Of a DNA stretch of 64,000 nucleotides, positions 1-8,567 are shown piece by piece. The position numbers were made by a program, and so were the translations under genes. The stretch is from Myxococcus hansupus (lineage in GTDB: Bacteria; Myxococcota; Myxococcia; Myxococcales; Myxococcaceae). The notes under the pieces are model-generated. The model was given only the letters and a program-made list of their open reading frames with translations. It did not search any database and was not told the origin of the DNA. How positions within the stretch are numbered: position 1 is the first letter of the stretch; every line of letters begins with the position of its first letter. The DNA lies in NCBI RefSeq assembly GCF_000280925.3, contig NZ_CP012109.1, positions 6,654,501 through 6,718,500 on the forward strand, read 5' to 3'.

Positions 1-839
1 TCCGTTTCGAGGCGGCGCAGACGCTCGGCGCGCTCCAGCACCGGAAGGCGACAGCCCCGCTCGTGGCCCTGCTGGAGAGTCCCCTGGACTGGCGGGTCAG
101 CCTGGCCGCCGCGGAGACGCTCGGAAGACTCCATGCGGCGGAGGCGCTCGAGCCCCTGCGCGAGATTGCCGCCACGCATTGGGCGCCCCCGGTGCGAGCC
201 AGCGCCTCCAAGGCGGCCACGGCCATTGCACGCAAGGACATCAAGCCCTTCGTGGGACAGCATCGGCTCGAGTATTACTGGCTCCCCGCCATGCAATCCC
301 GGTCGCGTGAGCCGCTCGCACCGGAGCTCGTTCCCTGCCCCGAGGCGCTCATGGCCCATGCCCGCCCGCCAGAGGCCCGCGACGCCGCGGCCGACACCTC
401 CCGGTTGAAGCCTCGTGTGGCGAACCCCAGTTGCCGCGTGCCGGTCGCGAACGGTTACTTGCAGGCCAACGACCGCGCGGAGTGGGGCGGCGAGCTGGTC
501 CATGTCCAGGAAGCCTCGCCGCCGCGAACGTTGATTCCCCACAACACCGTCGGCGTCCACATGCTCGGGCAGTACCCCATCGCCGTGACGAGGCATGGCA
601 CGACCTTCGAGAGCGCCGGGATGCTCTACCGACTCACGCCCCGTGGCGACGCCTTCGTCGCGGAGCCCTGGCAAGCCCTCCCGGGCGCGCCGCTGCGGTC
701 CGGGATGCTGCCGGATGGACGGCTCTTCGTGGCGTGTCGCGACGGCGACGTCGTCATCGCCCCCTCGGGCAGCATCCAGCTCGCGACGCCCCAGAACATC
801 CAGTCTCCGCCCAGCGGGGGGACGACCGAGGAGCCGTGA
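1..839 (+). CDS. HEAT-repeat protein, 3' part (5' end outside window)
   Basis: The reading frame is already open at the left edge (first full codon at base 3) and stops at 837-839. The GTG at 63 is internal and should not be taken as the start. The first 80 or so visible residues are short amphipathic helix pairs with the spacing of HEAT/PBS-lyase-type repeats (AAQTLGAL, AAETLGRL, VRASASKAA). The remaining roughly 180 residues have no motif I recognise and end in a low-complexity tail. HEAT repeats usually form protein-binding scaffolds; the partner is unknown. The next gene lies 123 bp downstream on the same strand, so cotranscription is possible but not shown. Confidence 0.75.
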   Translation, partial: RFEAAQTLGALQHRKATAPLVALLESPLDWRVSLAAAETLGRLHAAEALEPLREIAATHWAPPVRASASKAATAIARKDIKPFVGQHRLEYYWLPAMQSRSREPLAPELVPCPEALMAHARPPEARDAAADTSRLKPRVANPSCRVPVANGYLQANDRAEWGGELVHVQEASPPRTLIPHNTVGVHMLGQYPIAVTRHGTTFESAGMLYRLTPRGDAFVAEPWQALPGAPLRSGMLPDGRLFVACRDGDVVIAPSGSIQLATPQNIQSPPSGGTTEEP

Positions 840-962
840 AGGTGGCCCCCGGGCCGTGAGGGGCGACTCGCCGTCCTGGATGGGAGGCAGGGCCCACGCT
901 GGCACCAGCGCACGGTCCGCCGCCTGGCCGCGCGACCTTCCGCCCGGTACTACCTTTCAGGC

Positions 963-2861
963 ATGTCCTTGCGGCAGTTGCTGCTCGGCAGGCCCATTCC
1001 GAACGAGCAGGCGGAAGAGGAAAAGCTGGGTCCGGCGACTGGCATCCCCGTGCTCGGGCTCGATGCGCTGGCCTCCGCCGCGTACGGGCCCGAGGCCGCG
1101 CTCACGGTCCTGATGGTCCTGGGCAGCGCGGGGCCGCGGTACATCGGGTTCATCACTGGCGTCATCGTGGCGCTGCTGCTCGTGGTTCAGTTCTCCTACC
1201 GGCAGACGCTCGCCGCCTATCCCGACGGGGGCGGTTCGTTCTCCGTGGCGCGGGCGAACCTGGGGTTGAGACCCGCGCTGCTGGCGGCCGCCTCGCTGGC
1301 CCTGGACTACGTGCTCAACGTCGCGGTGGCGATCTCCGCCGGCGTGGGGGCGCTCGTCTCGGCGGTCCCCAGCCTCTTTCCCCATACCCTGTCGCTGTGC
1401 CTGGCCTTGCTGGGCCTGCTCACCGTGGTGAACCTGCGCGGCATTCGCACGGCGGGCGCGGCCTTCCTCCCCCCCACCTACCTCTTCGTCGGCTGCCTGG
1501 GCATCACCGTGCTCATTGGCGCCTGGAAGGTGCTGTCCTCGGGAGGCCATCCCCTCCCCGTCGCGCCGCCGCCCCTGCTCCCCGCGAGCACCGCGACAGC
1601 GAGCGCCTGGCTGCTCTTGCGCGCCTTCGCCAGTGGCTGCACCGCCATGACGGGCATCGAGGCCGTCAGCAACGGCGTCCCCCTCTTCCACGAGCCCCGG
1701 GTCCGCAAGGCCCAGCGGACCCTGATGGGCATCGTGGGGCTGCTCGTCCTGTTGCTCAGCGGCATGGCGTGGATGTGCCATGCGTATGGGATTGGCGCGA
1801 CGACGCCGGGCCAGCCCGGGTACCAGAGCGTGCTGTCGCAGGTGGTCGCGGCGGTCACCGGGCGCGGCGCTTTCTATTACGTGACGCTGGCGGCGGTCGT
1901 GTGCGCCCTGTGCCTGTCCGCCAACACCAGCTTCGCGGACTTCCCTCGCCTGTGCAGGGCGCTGGCGCTCGACAGCAACCTGCCCGCGGCCTTCGCCCAC
2001 GTGGGCCGGAGGCTCGTCTACTCCACCGGCATCATCACCCTGGCCCTGCTCGCCGCGGTCCTGCTCATCCTCTTCCGAGGCGTGACGGACCACCTCATTC
2101 CGTTGTTCGCGGTGGGGGCCTTGTCGGCCTTCACCCTGTCGCAGCTCGGCATGGTGATGCACTGGCGTCGCATGGGTGGACACGCCACGCGGCACTTTCA
2201 GTGGGTGAACGGCGTGGGCGCGGCCTGCACCGCGGTGGCCCTGGCCGTGGTGGCCACGGCCAAGTTCTCCGAAGGGGCGTGGCTGACCGTCGTCTTCATT
2301 CCGCTGGGGTATTCACTGCTCAAGTCGTGCCGACGCCACTTCGAGCGCGTCCGGGCCGCCACGGAGTCCCATCACCCGATTTGTGTGAAGCGGCTCGCCG
2401 CGCCCATCGTGGTGGTGCCCCTGCGGCGACTGGACCATGTGACGCAGAAGGGACTTCACCTGGCGCTGTCCATGTCCCCTGACGTCTACGCCGTCCAGGT
2501 CCGCGGCCAACCGGACGCGCCGGACCGGTTGGAGCAGCGCTGGGAGTGGCAGGTGGCCGCGCCGCTCCGGGCCGCGGGGCGCCCCGTGCCCCGGCTGGAC
2601 GTGCTCGTGCCGTCCTACCGGCAGTTGGTGGATCCGCTGCTTGGCTATGTCCGGGGGCTCGCGGACGCGCATCCGCACCGGTTCATCGCGGTGCTCGTGC
2701 CCGAGCTCGTCGAGCGCCGCTGGCACCACTTCATCATCCCGAGCCACACCGCCACGCTCTTGAAGATGATGCTCCTGTTTCGCGGCGGGCCTCACGTCGT
2801 CGTCATCAACGCGCCGTGGTACCTGAACGCGCAACACCGCTGGCGAGCACCCCGGCAGTAA
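963..2861 (+). CDS. KimA-type APC-superfamily permease (probable K+ importer)
   Basis: 632 residues with about 12 hydrophobic segments followed by a soluble C-terminal tail of about 150 residues. The match to remembered Bacillus KimA (YdaO), a proton-coupled potassium importer, is close and collinear: SYRQTLAAYPDGGGSF in TM3, the SGCTAMTGIEAVSNGVP stretch in the middle, and DHLIPLFAVGALSAFTLSQ later. The total length (about 610 in KimA) and the tail also agree. The family was once annotated as amino acid permease, and substrate cannot be proved from sequence. The tail probably regulates; KimA is bound by c-di-AMP in Firmicutes, but whether that applies here is unknown. The ATG at 963 is the first start, 13 residues before the conserved region. 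The gene converges on the thaumatin-like gene. Confidence 0.85.
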   Translation: MSLRQLLLGRPIPNEQAEEEKLGPATGIPVLGLDALASAAYGPEAALTVLMVLGSAGPRYIGFITGVIVALLLVVQFSYRQTLAAYPDGGGSFSVARANLGLRPALLAAASLALDYVLNVAVAISAGVGALVSAVPSLFPHTLSLCLALLGLLTVVNLRGIRTAGAAFLPPTYLFVGCLGITVLIGAWKVLSSGGHPLPVAPPPLLPASTATASAWLLLRAFASGCTAMTGIEAVSNGVPLFHEPRVRKAQRTLMGIVGLLVLLLSGMAWMCHAYGIGATTPGQPGYQSVLSQVVAAVTGRGAFYYVTLAAVVCALCLSANTSFADFPRLCRALALDSNLPAAFAHVGRRLVYSTGIITLALLAAVLLILFRGVTDHLIPLFAVGALSAFTLSQLGMVMHWRRMGGHATRHFQWVNGVGAACTAVALAVVATAKFSEGAWLTVVFIPLGYSLLKSCRRHFERVRAATESHHPICVKRLAAPIVVVPLRRLDHVTQKGLHLALSMSPDVYAVQVRGQPDAPDRLEQRWEWQVAAPLRAAGRPVPRLDVLVPSYRQLVDPLLGYVRGLADAHPHRFIAVLVPELVERRWHHFIIPSHTATLLKMMLLFRGGPHVVVINAPWYLNAQHRWRAPRQ

Positions 2862-2888
2862 ACCCGTGGCGCCCGCCGCGAGTGCCAC

Positions 2889-3938
2889 TCAGACGAGGTT
2901 CTTCATGCTCACGACGAGGTTCTTGTCGCTGCTGCCCAGCGTGCTCGCGTCGTCGGTGGGGATGACGTAGCCCTCATCGGCGCCCACGTGCTTCCGGTAG
3001 AAGTCCACCACGTTGGAGTCCAGCACGTTGGAGGTGGTGCTCTTCTTGATGCCATACACGGAGCCATCCGCGTTGCGCGCCTTGATGGCGTCCGGCGCCG
3101 CGGACAGCAGGTCGTCGTGCGTCCCCGACACCCGGCCGCCCTCCTCGGGCTGCATCGTCATGGAGGCGTTGTGCCCCTCGATGTAGCTCACGTCGTAGTA
3201 CGTCTTGCCGAAGCCACCGTCGAACTTGACCTCGCCCAGCGTGGCCGCGCTGCCATCCCCCGACGTGCTCCGGAAGTTGCCGGACCAGTTCTCCGGGAAG
3301 GGGACGGTCTGCGTCTTGCCCGGCTCCAGGGTGATGGAGTCGAGCTCCTTCTCCCCTGCGTTGGGCGTGAACTTGATGGTCATCGGCGTGGTGCCGTCGT
3401 TCTTGAAGGTGATGGTGTTGCCGTTCTTCGGCACACCCTGCGAGTCCCCGACGCTCGCGACAGGCTTGTTCTGCGGTGCGGCCGAAGCAGCGGCGGGTGC
3501 GGAGGGCGCGGTCGGCGCGGCGGCGGCGACGGGCGCAACCGGCGCGGCCGGTGCGGCAGCGGTGGCCGGTGCAGCCGCCGGAGCGGAGTCGAACCGGTCC
3601 ACACCCCGTCCCAGGGACGCGGCGTTGAGGCCCTTCACATCGGCCGCGGGCGAGGCACCGCCCTGTGGACGCTGAGCGCCCTCGGCGCCCAGGACGCGCG
3701 TGACGTCGGTCAGCAGTTGGGCCAGCCGGGCGAAGTTCTGCGCCAGCGCCTCCACGCCGTTCCCCTTCGCGGCCCCCTGCGGCCCATCGAAGCCATCCAT
3801 CTGCAGCAGTTGGCGCAGCGGCTCGAGCTGCCGGGAGCCCGTGGCGGACGGCCCGCCATTCGCGGGGCGCTCGACTCCGGAGGCGCGCTGAAAGGAAGGG
3901 CTGGAAACGCACGAACGGGAAACGGGGGAGAGCGCCAT
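2889..3938 (-). CDS. Thaumatin-like domain protein with Ala/Pro-rich linker
   Basis: 349 residues from the ATG at 3938, which has a GAGG about 10 nt upstream; a longer frame opens at 4001 without a better site. There are three regions. An N-terminal helical part (about 1-110) has no classical signal peptide. An Ala/Pro-rich linker follows (about 115-170). The C-terminal part resembles thaumatin-like domains: ITFKNDGTTPMTI, then LEPGKTQTVPFPENWSGNF, and the hallmark YYDVSYIEGHNASM, which parallels the plant and fungal 'YDVSLVDG' signature. The disulfide-forming cysteines of plant thaumatins are largely missing. Such domains bind beta-glucans or act extracellularly in other organisms; a role in attacking fungi is only a guess. 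It may be exported without a Sec signal. Confidence 0.6.
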   Translation of the reverse strand: MALSPVSRSCVSSPSFQRASGVERPANGGPSATGSRQLEPLRQLLQMDGFDGPQGAAKGNGVEALAQNFARLAQLLTDVTRVLGAEGAQRPQGGASPAADVKGLNAASLGRGVDRFDSAPAAAPATAAAPAAPVAPVAAAAPTAPSAPAAASAAPQNKPVASVGDSQGVPKNGNTITFKNDGTTPMTIKFTPNAGEKELDSITLEPGKTQTVPFPENWSGNFRSTSGDGSAATLGEVKFDGGFGKTYYDVSYIEGHNASMTMQPEEGGRVSGTHDDLLSAAPDAIKARNADGSVYGIKKSTTSNVLDSNVVDFYRKHVGADEGYVIPTDDASTLGSSDKNLVVSMKNLV

Positions 3939-4220
3939 GAGTGAGGTCCTCGGCTCAGGGTGGATGCCGACACGTAAAGCAGGCGTCGTGCCAGCCCTCA
4001 CCTCACCCCCACCCGTCCGACAACCTGCTGAAATCCCTCAACCCAGCCGCTGCTGGAGGAGACCGCGGCACGGGCCTTGGTGGCCGAGGACTGGTGACTG
4101 CGCTCCCTGCTGATGTTCGCAGTCACCACCCTCGCGCCTCGTGCATGGCCCTCATGGACCGTGGAATCCCAGCCAGAACTCGCGGTTGAATGCTCGCGGC
4201 CACTCACGGAGGACCACCGC

Positions 4221-4451
4221 ATGCGCATCCTCGCCGCCACGCTCCTCGTCACCCTCTGCGGCTGCAGCTACATCCAGGTCGGCACACCCGGGGGCCCCAT
4301 CGACTTGAGCTCACCGCGGGGCACGACCGTGGGCGTCTGGGTCTCCCCACCTCGGGACGTGACGCTGGAGGAGACGCCGGAAGGCGACACCCCGCCGCCA
4401 GAGAGCCCGGAGAAGGCCGCCACGGCCACCGCCGAGAAGACGGAGCCCTGA
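4221..4451 (+). CDS. Small putative lipoprotein (76 aa)
   Basis: The start is set by GGAGG at 4208-4213, eight bases before the ATG at 4221; the frame is open further upstream but has no ribosome site there. The N-terminus MRILAATLLVTLCGC is a short lipoprotein signal with the lipidated cysteine at residue 15. The mature part is only about 60 residues, with a Gly/Ser-containing start and an acidic, Pro/Thr/Glu-rich tail that is probably disordered. No enzyme domain is present. The stop at 4451 is 9 bp from the convergent stop of the acetyltransferase gene. The function is unknown. Confidence 0.6.
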   Translation: MRILAATLLVTLCGCSYIQVGTPGGPIDLSSPRGTTVGVWVSPPRDVTLEETPEGDTPPPESPEKAATATAEKTEP

Positions 4452-4460
4452 GGCGGGGGC

Positions 4461-5090
4461 CTACAACAGCTTCTGCCCCAGCACGTCGAACGCCTCCAGC
4501 TCGCTGGTGGCAGCGGGACTGGCCGGGTAGTCCTCCGCCAGCAACGTCCAGACCATCGTGTCGCGCAGCACGCCGTCGGGCGCCATCAGCCGCTTGCGCA
4601 GGGTGCCCTCGTGCGTGAAGCCGAGCTTCCGAGCCACGGCGGCACTTCGGACGTTGCGCGGATCACAGTGAATCTCGACGCGGCGAATGCCCTCGAGTTC
4701 AAAGGCCACGCGCGTGAGCGCCGCGCAGACCTCCGTGGCCAGCCCCTTGCCGATGTGGTCGGCGGCGATCCAATACCCCAGCTCCCGAGCACCCTCTCCT
4801 ACACGTGGGTGCAAGCCCGAGCCGCCCAGGACTTCCGTCCCGCTGCGGTCGAAGACGGCGTAGGTGAAGTCCTGCCCCAGGTCGAAGAGGCCACGAAAGC
4901 GCCGCAAGGTAACGGCTTGCTCCCCCACGCTCATCGGGTATTGCGCCGCCCACGGCATCCACGGGCGAAGGTGCTCCAGGCTGGCCTCGATGGCACGGAG
5001 CGCACGCACGGCGTCACCGGGTGACCAGCAACGAATCAAGGTACGTGACGTCTGGAGGGTGTAGGCGGGGCCGGCTGGGGTCGAAGTCAT
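4461..5090 (-). CDS. GNAT-family (RimJ/RimL-like) N-acetyltransferase
   Basis: 209 residues from the ATG at 5090. A longer frame to 5171 adds 27 residues that precede the family's usual beginning. The fold signature is clear: N-terminal LQTSRTLIRCW, LGGSGLHP, the central ELGYWIAADHIGKGLATEV containing the acetyl-CoA loop (Q/RxxGxG/A, here HIGKGLA), and the helix RNVRSAAVARKLGF near the end. These are typical of RimJ/RimL acetyltransferases, which acetylate ribosomal protein N-termini, amino acids or antibiotics. The acceptor cannot be told from sequence. The ribosome site is weak. Confidence 0.85.
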   Translation of the reverse strand: MTSTPAGPAYTLQTSRTLIRCWSPGDAVRALRAIEASLEHLRPWMPWAAQYPMSVGEQAVTLRRFRGLFDLGQDFTYAVFDRSGTEVLGGSGLHPRVGEGARELGYWIAADHIGKGLATEVCAALTRVAFELEGIRRVEIHCDPRNVRSAAVARKLGFTHEGTLRKRLMAPDGVLRDTMVWTLLAEDYPASPAATSELEAFDVLGQKLL

Positions 5091-5253
5091 GGCAAACCCG
5101 ATGAAGGACTGGCAATGCGCGCGGACTTGCCGGAGGACTCGCGAAGCCTCCCCCTCTTCCTGCCATACCATTCGACCTCAGGCGACAGGCGGTGTCCAGG
5201 ACGCCACCCGTCTTCCCATGGCCTTGTCATCTTCTCGGAATAGACGCTCCTGT

Positions 5254-5991
5254 CTATCCTTTGGCGCCCGTCGCGAACGTCTCGTCCAGCAGCGGCACGA
5301 ACCCGCCAAACGCCCGGCGGCTCTCGTCATAAGGCACGGCGTCGGAGTGCATGCGCGGGTCGGACATGGCCTTCCCCCACCCCGCGTCACGAGCCTCCTT
5401 CGAAGGCCACTCCACCCAGGCGAAGACGACCTGCTCGTCGCCGGTGGCCTTCACCGCGCCCTTGAAGTCCGTGACCACGCCATCCGGAATGGCATCTCCC
5501 CATGCGTCACCGACACGCAGCGCGCCATGCGCTTGCAGCACCGCGGCGAACCGGGACGCGATGGCCTGGTAGGCCTCCTTGTTCCCGTTCGGAACAGGGA
5601 CGAGGGAACCATCGACATAGCCGGCCTTTCCCTCTCCTTGCGCATGGAAGCTGGGGACGAAGCCACCGTAAATCATCCGCTTCCCATCGAACGGAATCTG
5701 CTCGCCCAGCGCCTGCATCCGAGGGTCGCTGAACGCCTTCTCGTTCGCCTCGTCGCGAGTCGCCTTGTCGGGGTACTCAACCCAGGAGAAGACAATGGCC
5801 TCGTCGGGCTGCGCCTTCACCGCGCGCCGGAGGTCCGTGATTTTGCCCTCGGGGACGTCCTCACCCCAGTTCTCCACGTAGCGCGTCGCGCCAAACTCCT
5901 TGTACAGCGGCGCGGCGGCGACAACGACCTTCAGGTAGGCATCCTTGTTCGCCGCGGGCACCGCACACACGAATCCGTCGATATAGGCCAT
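5254..5991 (-). CDS. Tandem DUF1428 (YbaA-like) protein
   Basis: 245 residues from the ATG at 5991, which is preceded by GGAGAG at proper spacing. The protein is an internal duplication. Residues 1 to about 120 begin AYIDGFVCAVPAANKDAY and contain WGEDVPEGKITDLRRAVKA; residues about 128-235 begin GYVDGSLVPVPNGNKEAY and contain WGDAIPDGVVTDFKGAVKA. Each half resembles a single DUF1428/YbaA domain of about 115 residues, a dimeric ferredoxin-like alpha/beta barrel fold. The two halves probably replace a homodimer. The biochemical function of the family is unknown. The gene is divergent from marR with a palindrome 41 bp upstream of its start, so it is probably the regulator's target. Confidence 0.85.
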   Translation of the reverse strand: MAYIDGFVCAVPAANKDAYLKVVVAAAPLYKEFGATRYVENWGEDVPEGKITDLRRAVKAQPDEAIVFSWVEYPDKATRDEANEKAFSDPRMQALGEQIPFDGKRMIYGGFVPSFHAQGEGKAGYVDGSLVPVPNGNKEAYQAIASRFAAVLQAHGALRVGDAWGDAIPDGVVTDFKGAVKATGDEQVVFAWVEWPSKEARDAGWGKAMSDPRMHSDAVPYDESRRAFGGFVPLLDETFATGAKG

Positions 5992-6031
5992 GGCATCTCT
6001 CCAGGAAGGCGTCCCTGCTTTGACACGAAAG

Positions 6032-6043
6032 GTTGATATCAAC
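6032..6043. promoter_or_regulatory. Perfect 12-bp palindrome, probable MarR operator
   Basis: GTTGATATCAAC reads the same on both strands. It lies 40 bp before the DUF1428 gene start and 16 bp before the marR start, in the 68-bp divergent gap. MarR-family dimers commonly bind AT-rich palindromes of the TTGATATCAA type, so it probably controls both genes. Binding is inferred. Confidence 0.7.
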
Positions 6044-6059
6044 ACAATGACCCGCGTCA

Positions 6060-6500
6060 ATGTCCAGAGCCGTCCCCTACGCAACGACGCTGCATGTCCG
6101 TGACCACTGCCTGTGCCTGGCGGTCCAGCAGGCCGCGCGTGCCCTGGCCCGGCGCTTCGATGAGGCCCTGCGCCCCGTGGGCCTCACGCACGGGCAGTTC
6201 TCCCTGCTGATGTCGCTCAACCGCCCCCAGCCGCCGTCCATCGGGCCTGTCGCCGAACTCCTGGCCATGGACCGGACGACGCTGACCGCCAACCTGAAGC
6301 CGCTCGAAAAACGCGGCCTGCTGAAGACCCTGGTCGACCCCGCGGACCGCCGAGGACGGCTGCTGGTGCTGACGGACGCCGGACTCCAGTTGCTCGGCGC
6401 CGCGCTGCCCCACTGGGAGCGAATGAACGAGGAGACCCAGCGGCTGCTGGCCGAGACCGACGTCGACACGCTACGGGCCGGCCTGCGGGCCCTGGCGTAG
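6060..6500 (+). CDS. MarR-family transcriptional regulator
   Basis: 146 residues. The winged-helix core is evident: LTHGQFSLLMSLNR (helix 1-2), GPVAELLAMDRTTLTANLKPLEKRG (recognition helix region) and DPADRRGRLLVLTDAG (wing with the conserved DxRxR...LT/G pattern). Flanking N- and C-terminal helices would form the dimer. MarR proteins are usually ligand-responsive repressors of a divergent gene, here the DUF1428 gene, and of themselves; the 12-bp palindrome just upstream supports this. The ATG at 6060 has no strong ribosome site. The ligand is unknown. Confidence 0.9.
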   Translation: MSRAVPYATTLHVRDHCLCLAVQQAARALARRFDEALRPVGLTHGQFSLLMSLNRPQPPSIGPVAELLAMDRTTLTANLKPLEKRGLLKTLVDPADRRGRLLVLTDAGLQLLGAALPHWERMNEETQRLLAETDVDTLRAGLRALA

Positions 6501-6535
6501 CGGTCCGCGCCAGGGGCGTGTCCCGCGCGCCGGCC

Positions 6536-8368
6536 TCAGTCCACCTGCCGCAGGACGGGATGAACGCGGTAGCGCGAATCGAGGTAGGGCGTCTGCTCGA
6601 AGAACCAACGCAGGCGCGCGGCGCCGTCCCGCGCAAAGGCGGGGTCCGCATTCACCTTCGCCTCGAAGGCTTCGCGCACGGCGGCGTTCTCCGCGAGCAT
6701 CCGGTCCGCCATGGGCGCCAGGGCGTAGTCATCCAAGAAGTTGTCCTCGGTGAGGATGTGCGGAAAGAAGCCCCAGGCGAGCAGCGAATCATCACTCTCG
6801 GGCTCCAGCAGCGCGGCGGCCAGCAAGCGCAGCGGCTGGTCTGATGGGACACGCACCGTTCCGGCTGGCACGGTCTGCTGCCGCCGTTCATGTTGGAACT
6901 TCGCCTGCAGCCGCACCCGGCCCTCGCTCACGGGGCCCAGCCTCGGCTCGAACAGCCGCACCGTGTCCAGCGTCAGCGTCACGGGACTGTCGAGCGTCTC
7001 GAACCGGATGCCGTGCAGCGCGAGGCGCTCGATGGCCTCGGTCTCCCACGCCGGTACGAACCAGGCCTTCGGGATGTCCACCGAGAGGCTCTCCCGATGG
7101 CCAATGATGGGCCTGCGCGTGGTGACGGGCTTGCCGGTCCATCGGACCTCCTCGCGACCCGAGGCCGGAGACCGATAGCGCTCATGGCGGATGCCCATGA
7201 AGTCGATGGAGCCGATGGGCTTCGTCAACCGCTCCCACTTCACCATCAACCGCTCAGGCCGGGCCGCACGGTCCGCGGCCTTGGCTCGAGCGATGTCGGC
7301 CGCGTCGGTACCGACCACACGCAACGCGGCCTCCATCAAGACATAGGCCCCCAGGACGCGCTGCTTGTACGGCTTGAGCGAATGGTTCTCGACCAGCACC
7401 GTCGGGATGCCGGTGAAATCGCCATAGCCCGTGGAGTAGCGCGGCCCTTCGGGTGAGAAGCGCAGGCCGGACGAAGGGTCGTCCCCGTCAATCAAGCTGG
7501 GATAGACGCCGGGCACGTGCCCCTGCGAGCTCAGCGACGCATCGACCGACGACTTGAACCGACCCTCCAGCCAGTCGGTGATGGCGCTGGAGCGCGCATA
7601 GGTTCCCCACCCCGCGAAGGTGTAGGTCACGTCGTACTGCATGTCGGGACCGTCGCTGACGTGGAAGTCGACATAGAGCGCCGGGTCCAACTCACGCAGC
7701 AGTCCGATGATGGCGCGCGTCTCGGGGGCATCGGCCTTCGCGTAGTCGCGGTTGAGGTTGATGTTCTGGGCGGTGCCACGCCAGCCCTTCTCTCGTGGCC
7801 CGCGTTGCTGCCCCCGCGACCAGACGCTCGAGCGTTCATGGCCGTCGACATTCAGGATGGGCACGAACACCCAATCGACGCGGTCGAGAAGCGTCTCCTT
7901 GCCGCCGTGCGCGATGTCACGCAGCAACATCAACCCGGCGTCCTTGCCATCAATCTCGCCTGAATGGATGCCGGCCTGGGCCAGCACGACCGGCTTTCCT
8001 GCGCCGCCCTTGCTCGCCCGGACATAGAGCAGGTCGCGGCCCTCGGGCGTCCTCCCGAAGGTCCGCAAGGTCAACAGCGGCGACGAAGCGACCAGCTTCT
8101 CGAGCCAGGCGCGCGTCTCTTCATAGGAAGGCGTGGTTTCGAAACCCGCACGCTCAGCAGGCGTGCGCCACGGATGGGACGGCGCGGCGACCAGCGCCTC
8201 GCTCTTCCCCGACCATGCGCGCGCGGGTGGCAGTGGGGCCAATGATTGAGCCCCCGCCGGAACGGTGGACAGCAGACAGCCGACGGTCATCGCGAGGAGC
8301 GCGGACTTTCGTGTCCTTCGCGGAGACGCGTTCGAGGCGAGAGGACTCCTGACATTCTCGTGGGGCAT
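6536..8368 (-). CDS. Secreted M14-family zinc carboxypeptidase
   Basis: 610 residues from the ATG at 8368 (GGAG ten bases upstream). A signal peptide ends near residue 41 (STVPAGAQ). The M14 catalytic domain follows: YEETRAWLEKL, then IHSGEIDG giving the zinc ligands H135 and E138 (HxxE), NVDGHER, NLNRDY, and DFHVSDG giving the third ligand H236. A glutamate in LVENHSLKPY is the probable general base. The C-terminal 250 residues form an additional domain of unknown role. It should remove C-terminal residues from peptides or cell-wall material outside the cytoplasm. It converges on marR 35 bp away. Confidence 0.85.
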   Translation of the reverse strand: MPHENVRSPLASNASPRRTRKSALLAMTVGCLLSTVPAGAQSLAPLPPARAWSGKSEALVAAPSHPWRTPAERAGFETTPSYEETRAWLEKLVASSPLLTLRTFGRTPEGRDLLYVRASKGGAGKPVVLAQAGIHSGEIDGKDAGLMLLRDIAHGGKETLLDRVDWVFVPILNVDGHERSSVWSRGQQRGPREKGWRGTAQNINLNRDYAKADAPETRAIIGLLRELDPALYVDFHVSDGPDMQYDVTYTFAGWGTYARSSAITDWLEGRFKSSVDASLSSQGHVPGVYPSLIDGDDPSSGLRFSPEGPRYSTGYGDFTGIPTVLVENHSLKPYKQRVLGAYVLMEAALRVVGTDAADIARAKAADRAARPERLMVKWERLTKPIGSIDFMGIRHERYRSPASGREEVRWTGKPVTTRRPIIGHRESLSVDIPKAWFVPAWETEAIERLALHGIRFETLDSPVTLTLDTVRLFEPRLGPVSEGRVRLQAKFQHERRQQTVPAGTVRVPSDQPLRLLAAALLEPESDDSLLAWGFFPHILTEDNFLDDYALAPMADRMLAENAAVREAFEAKVNADPAFARDGAARLRWFFEQTPYLDSRYRVHPVLRQVD

Positions 8369-8567
8369 CGTGGCGCAACTCCACCACGAGAAACTATTGC
8401 AACCCAGTAACACAACGTGCGAGTCGGCGGGCGCGCATGCCGAGGACACGCGCGCCGGACCGCACCTGGTAGCGCGGACCGTCCGCCGCGTTCCGCACCG
8501 TCTCCTCGAAGGCGGCCCGATTGGCCTGCGTGCGCGCCAGTGTCACGCCACCACCGGCGCGAGCGCC

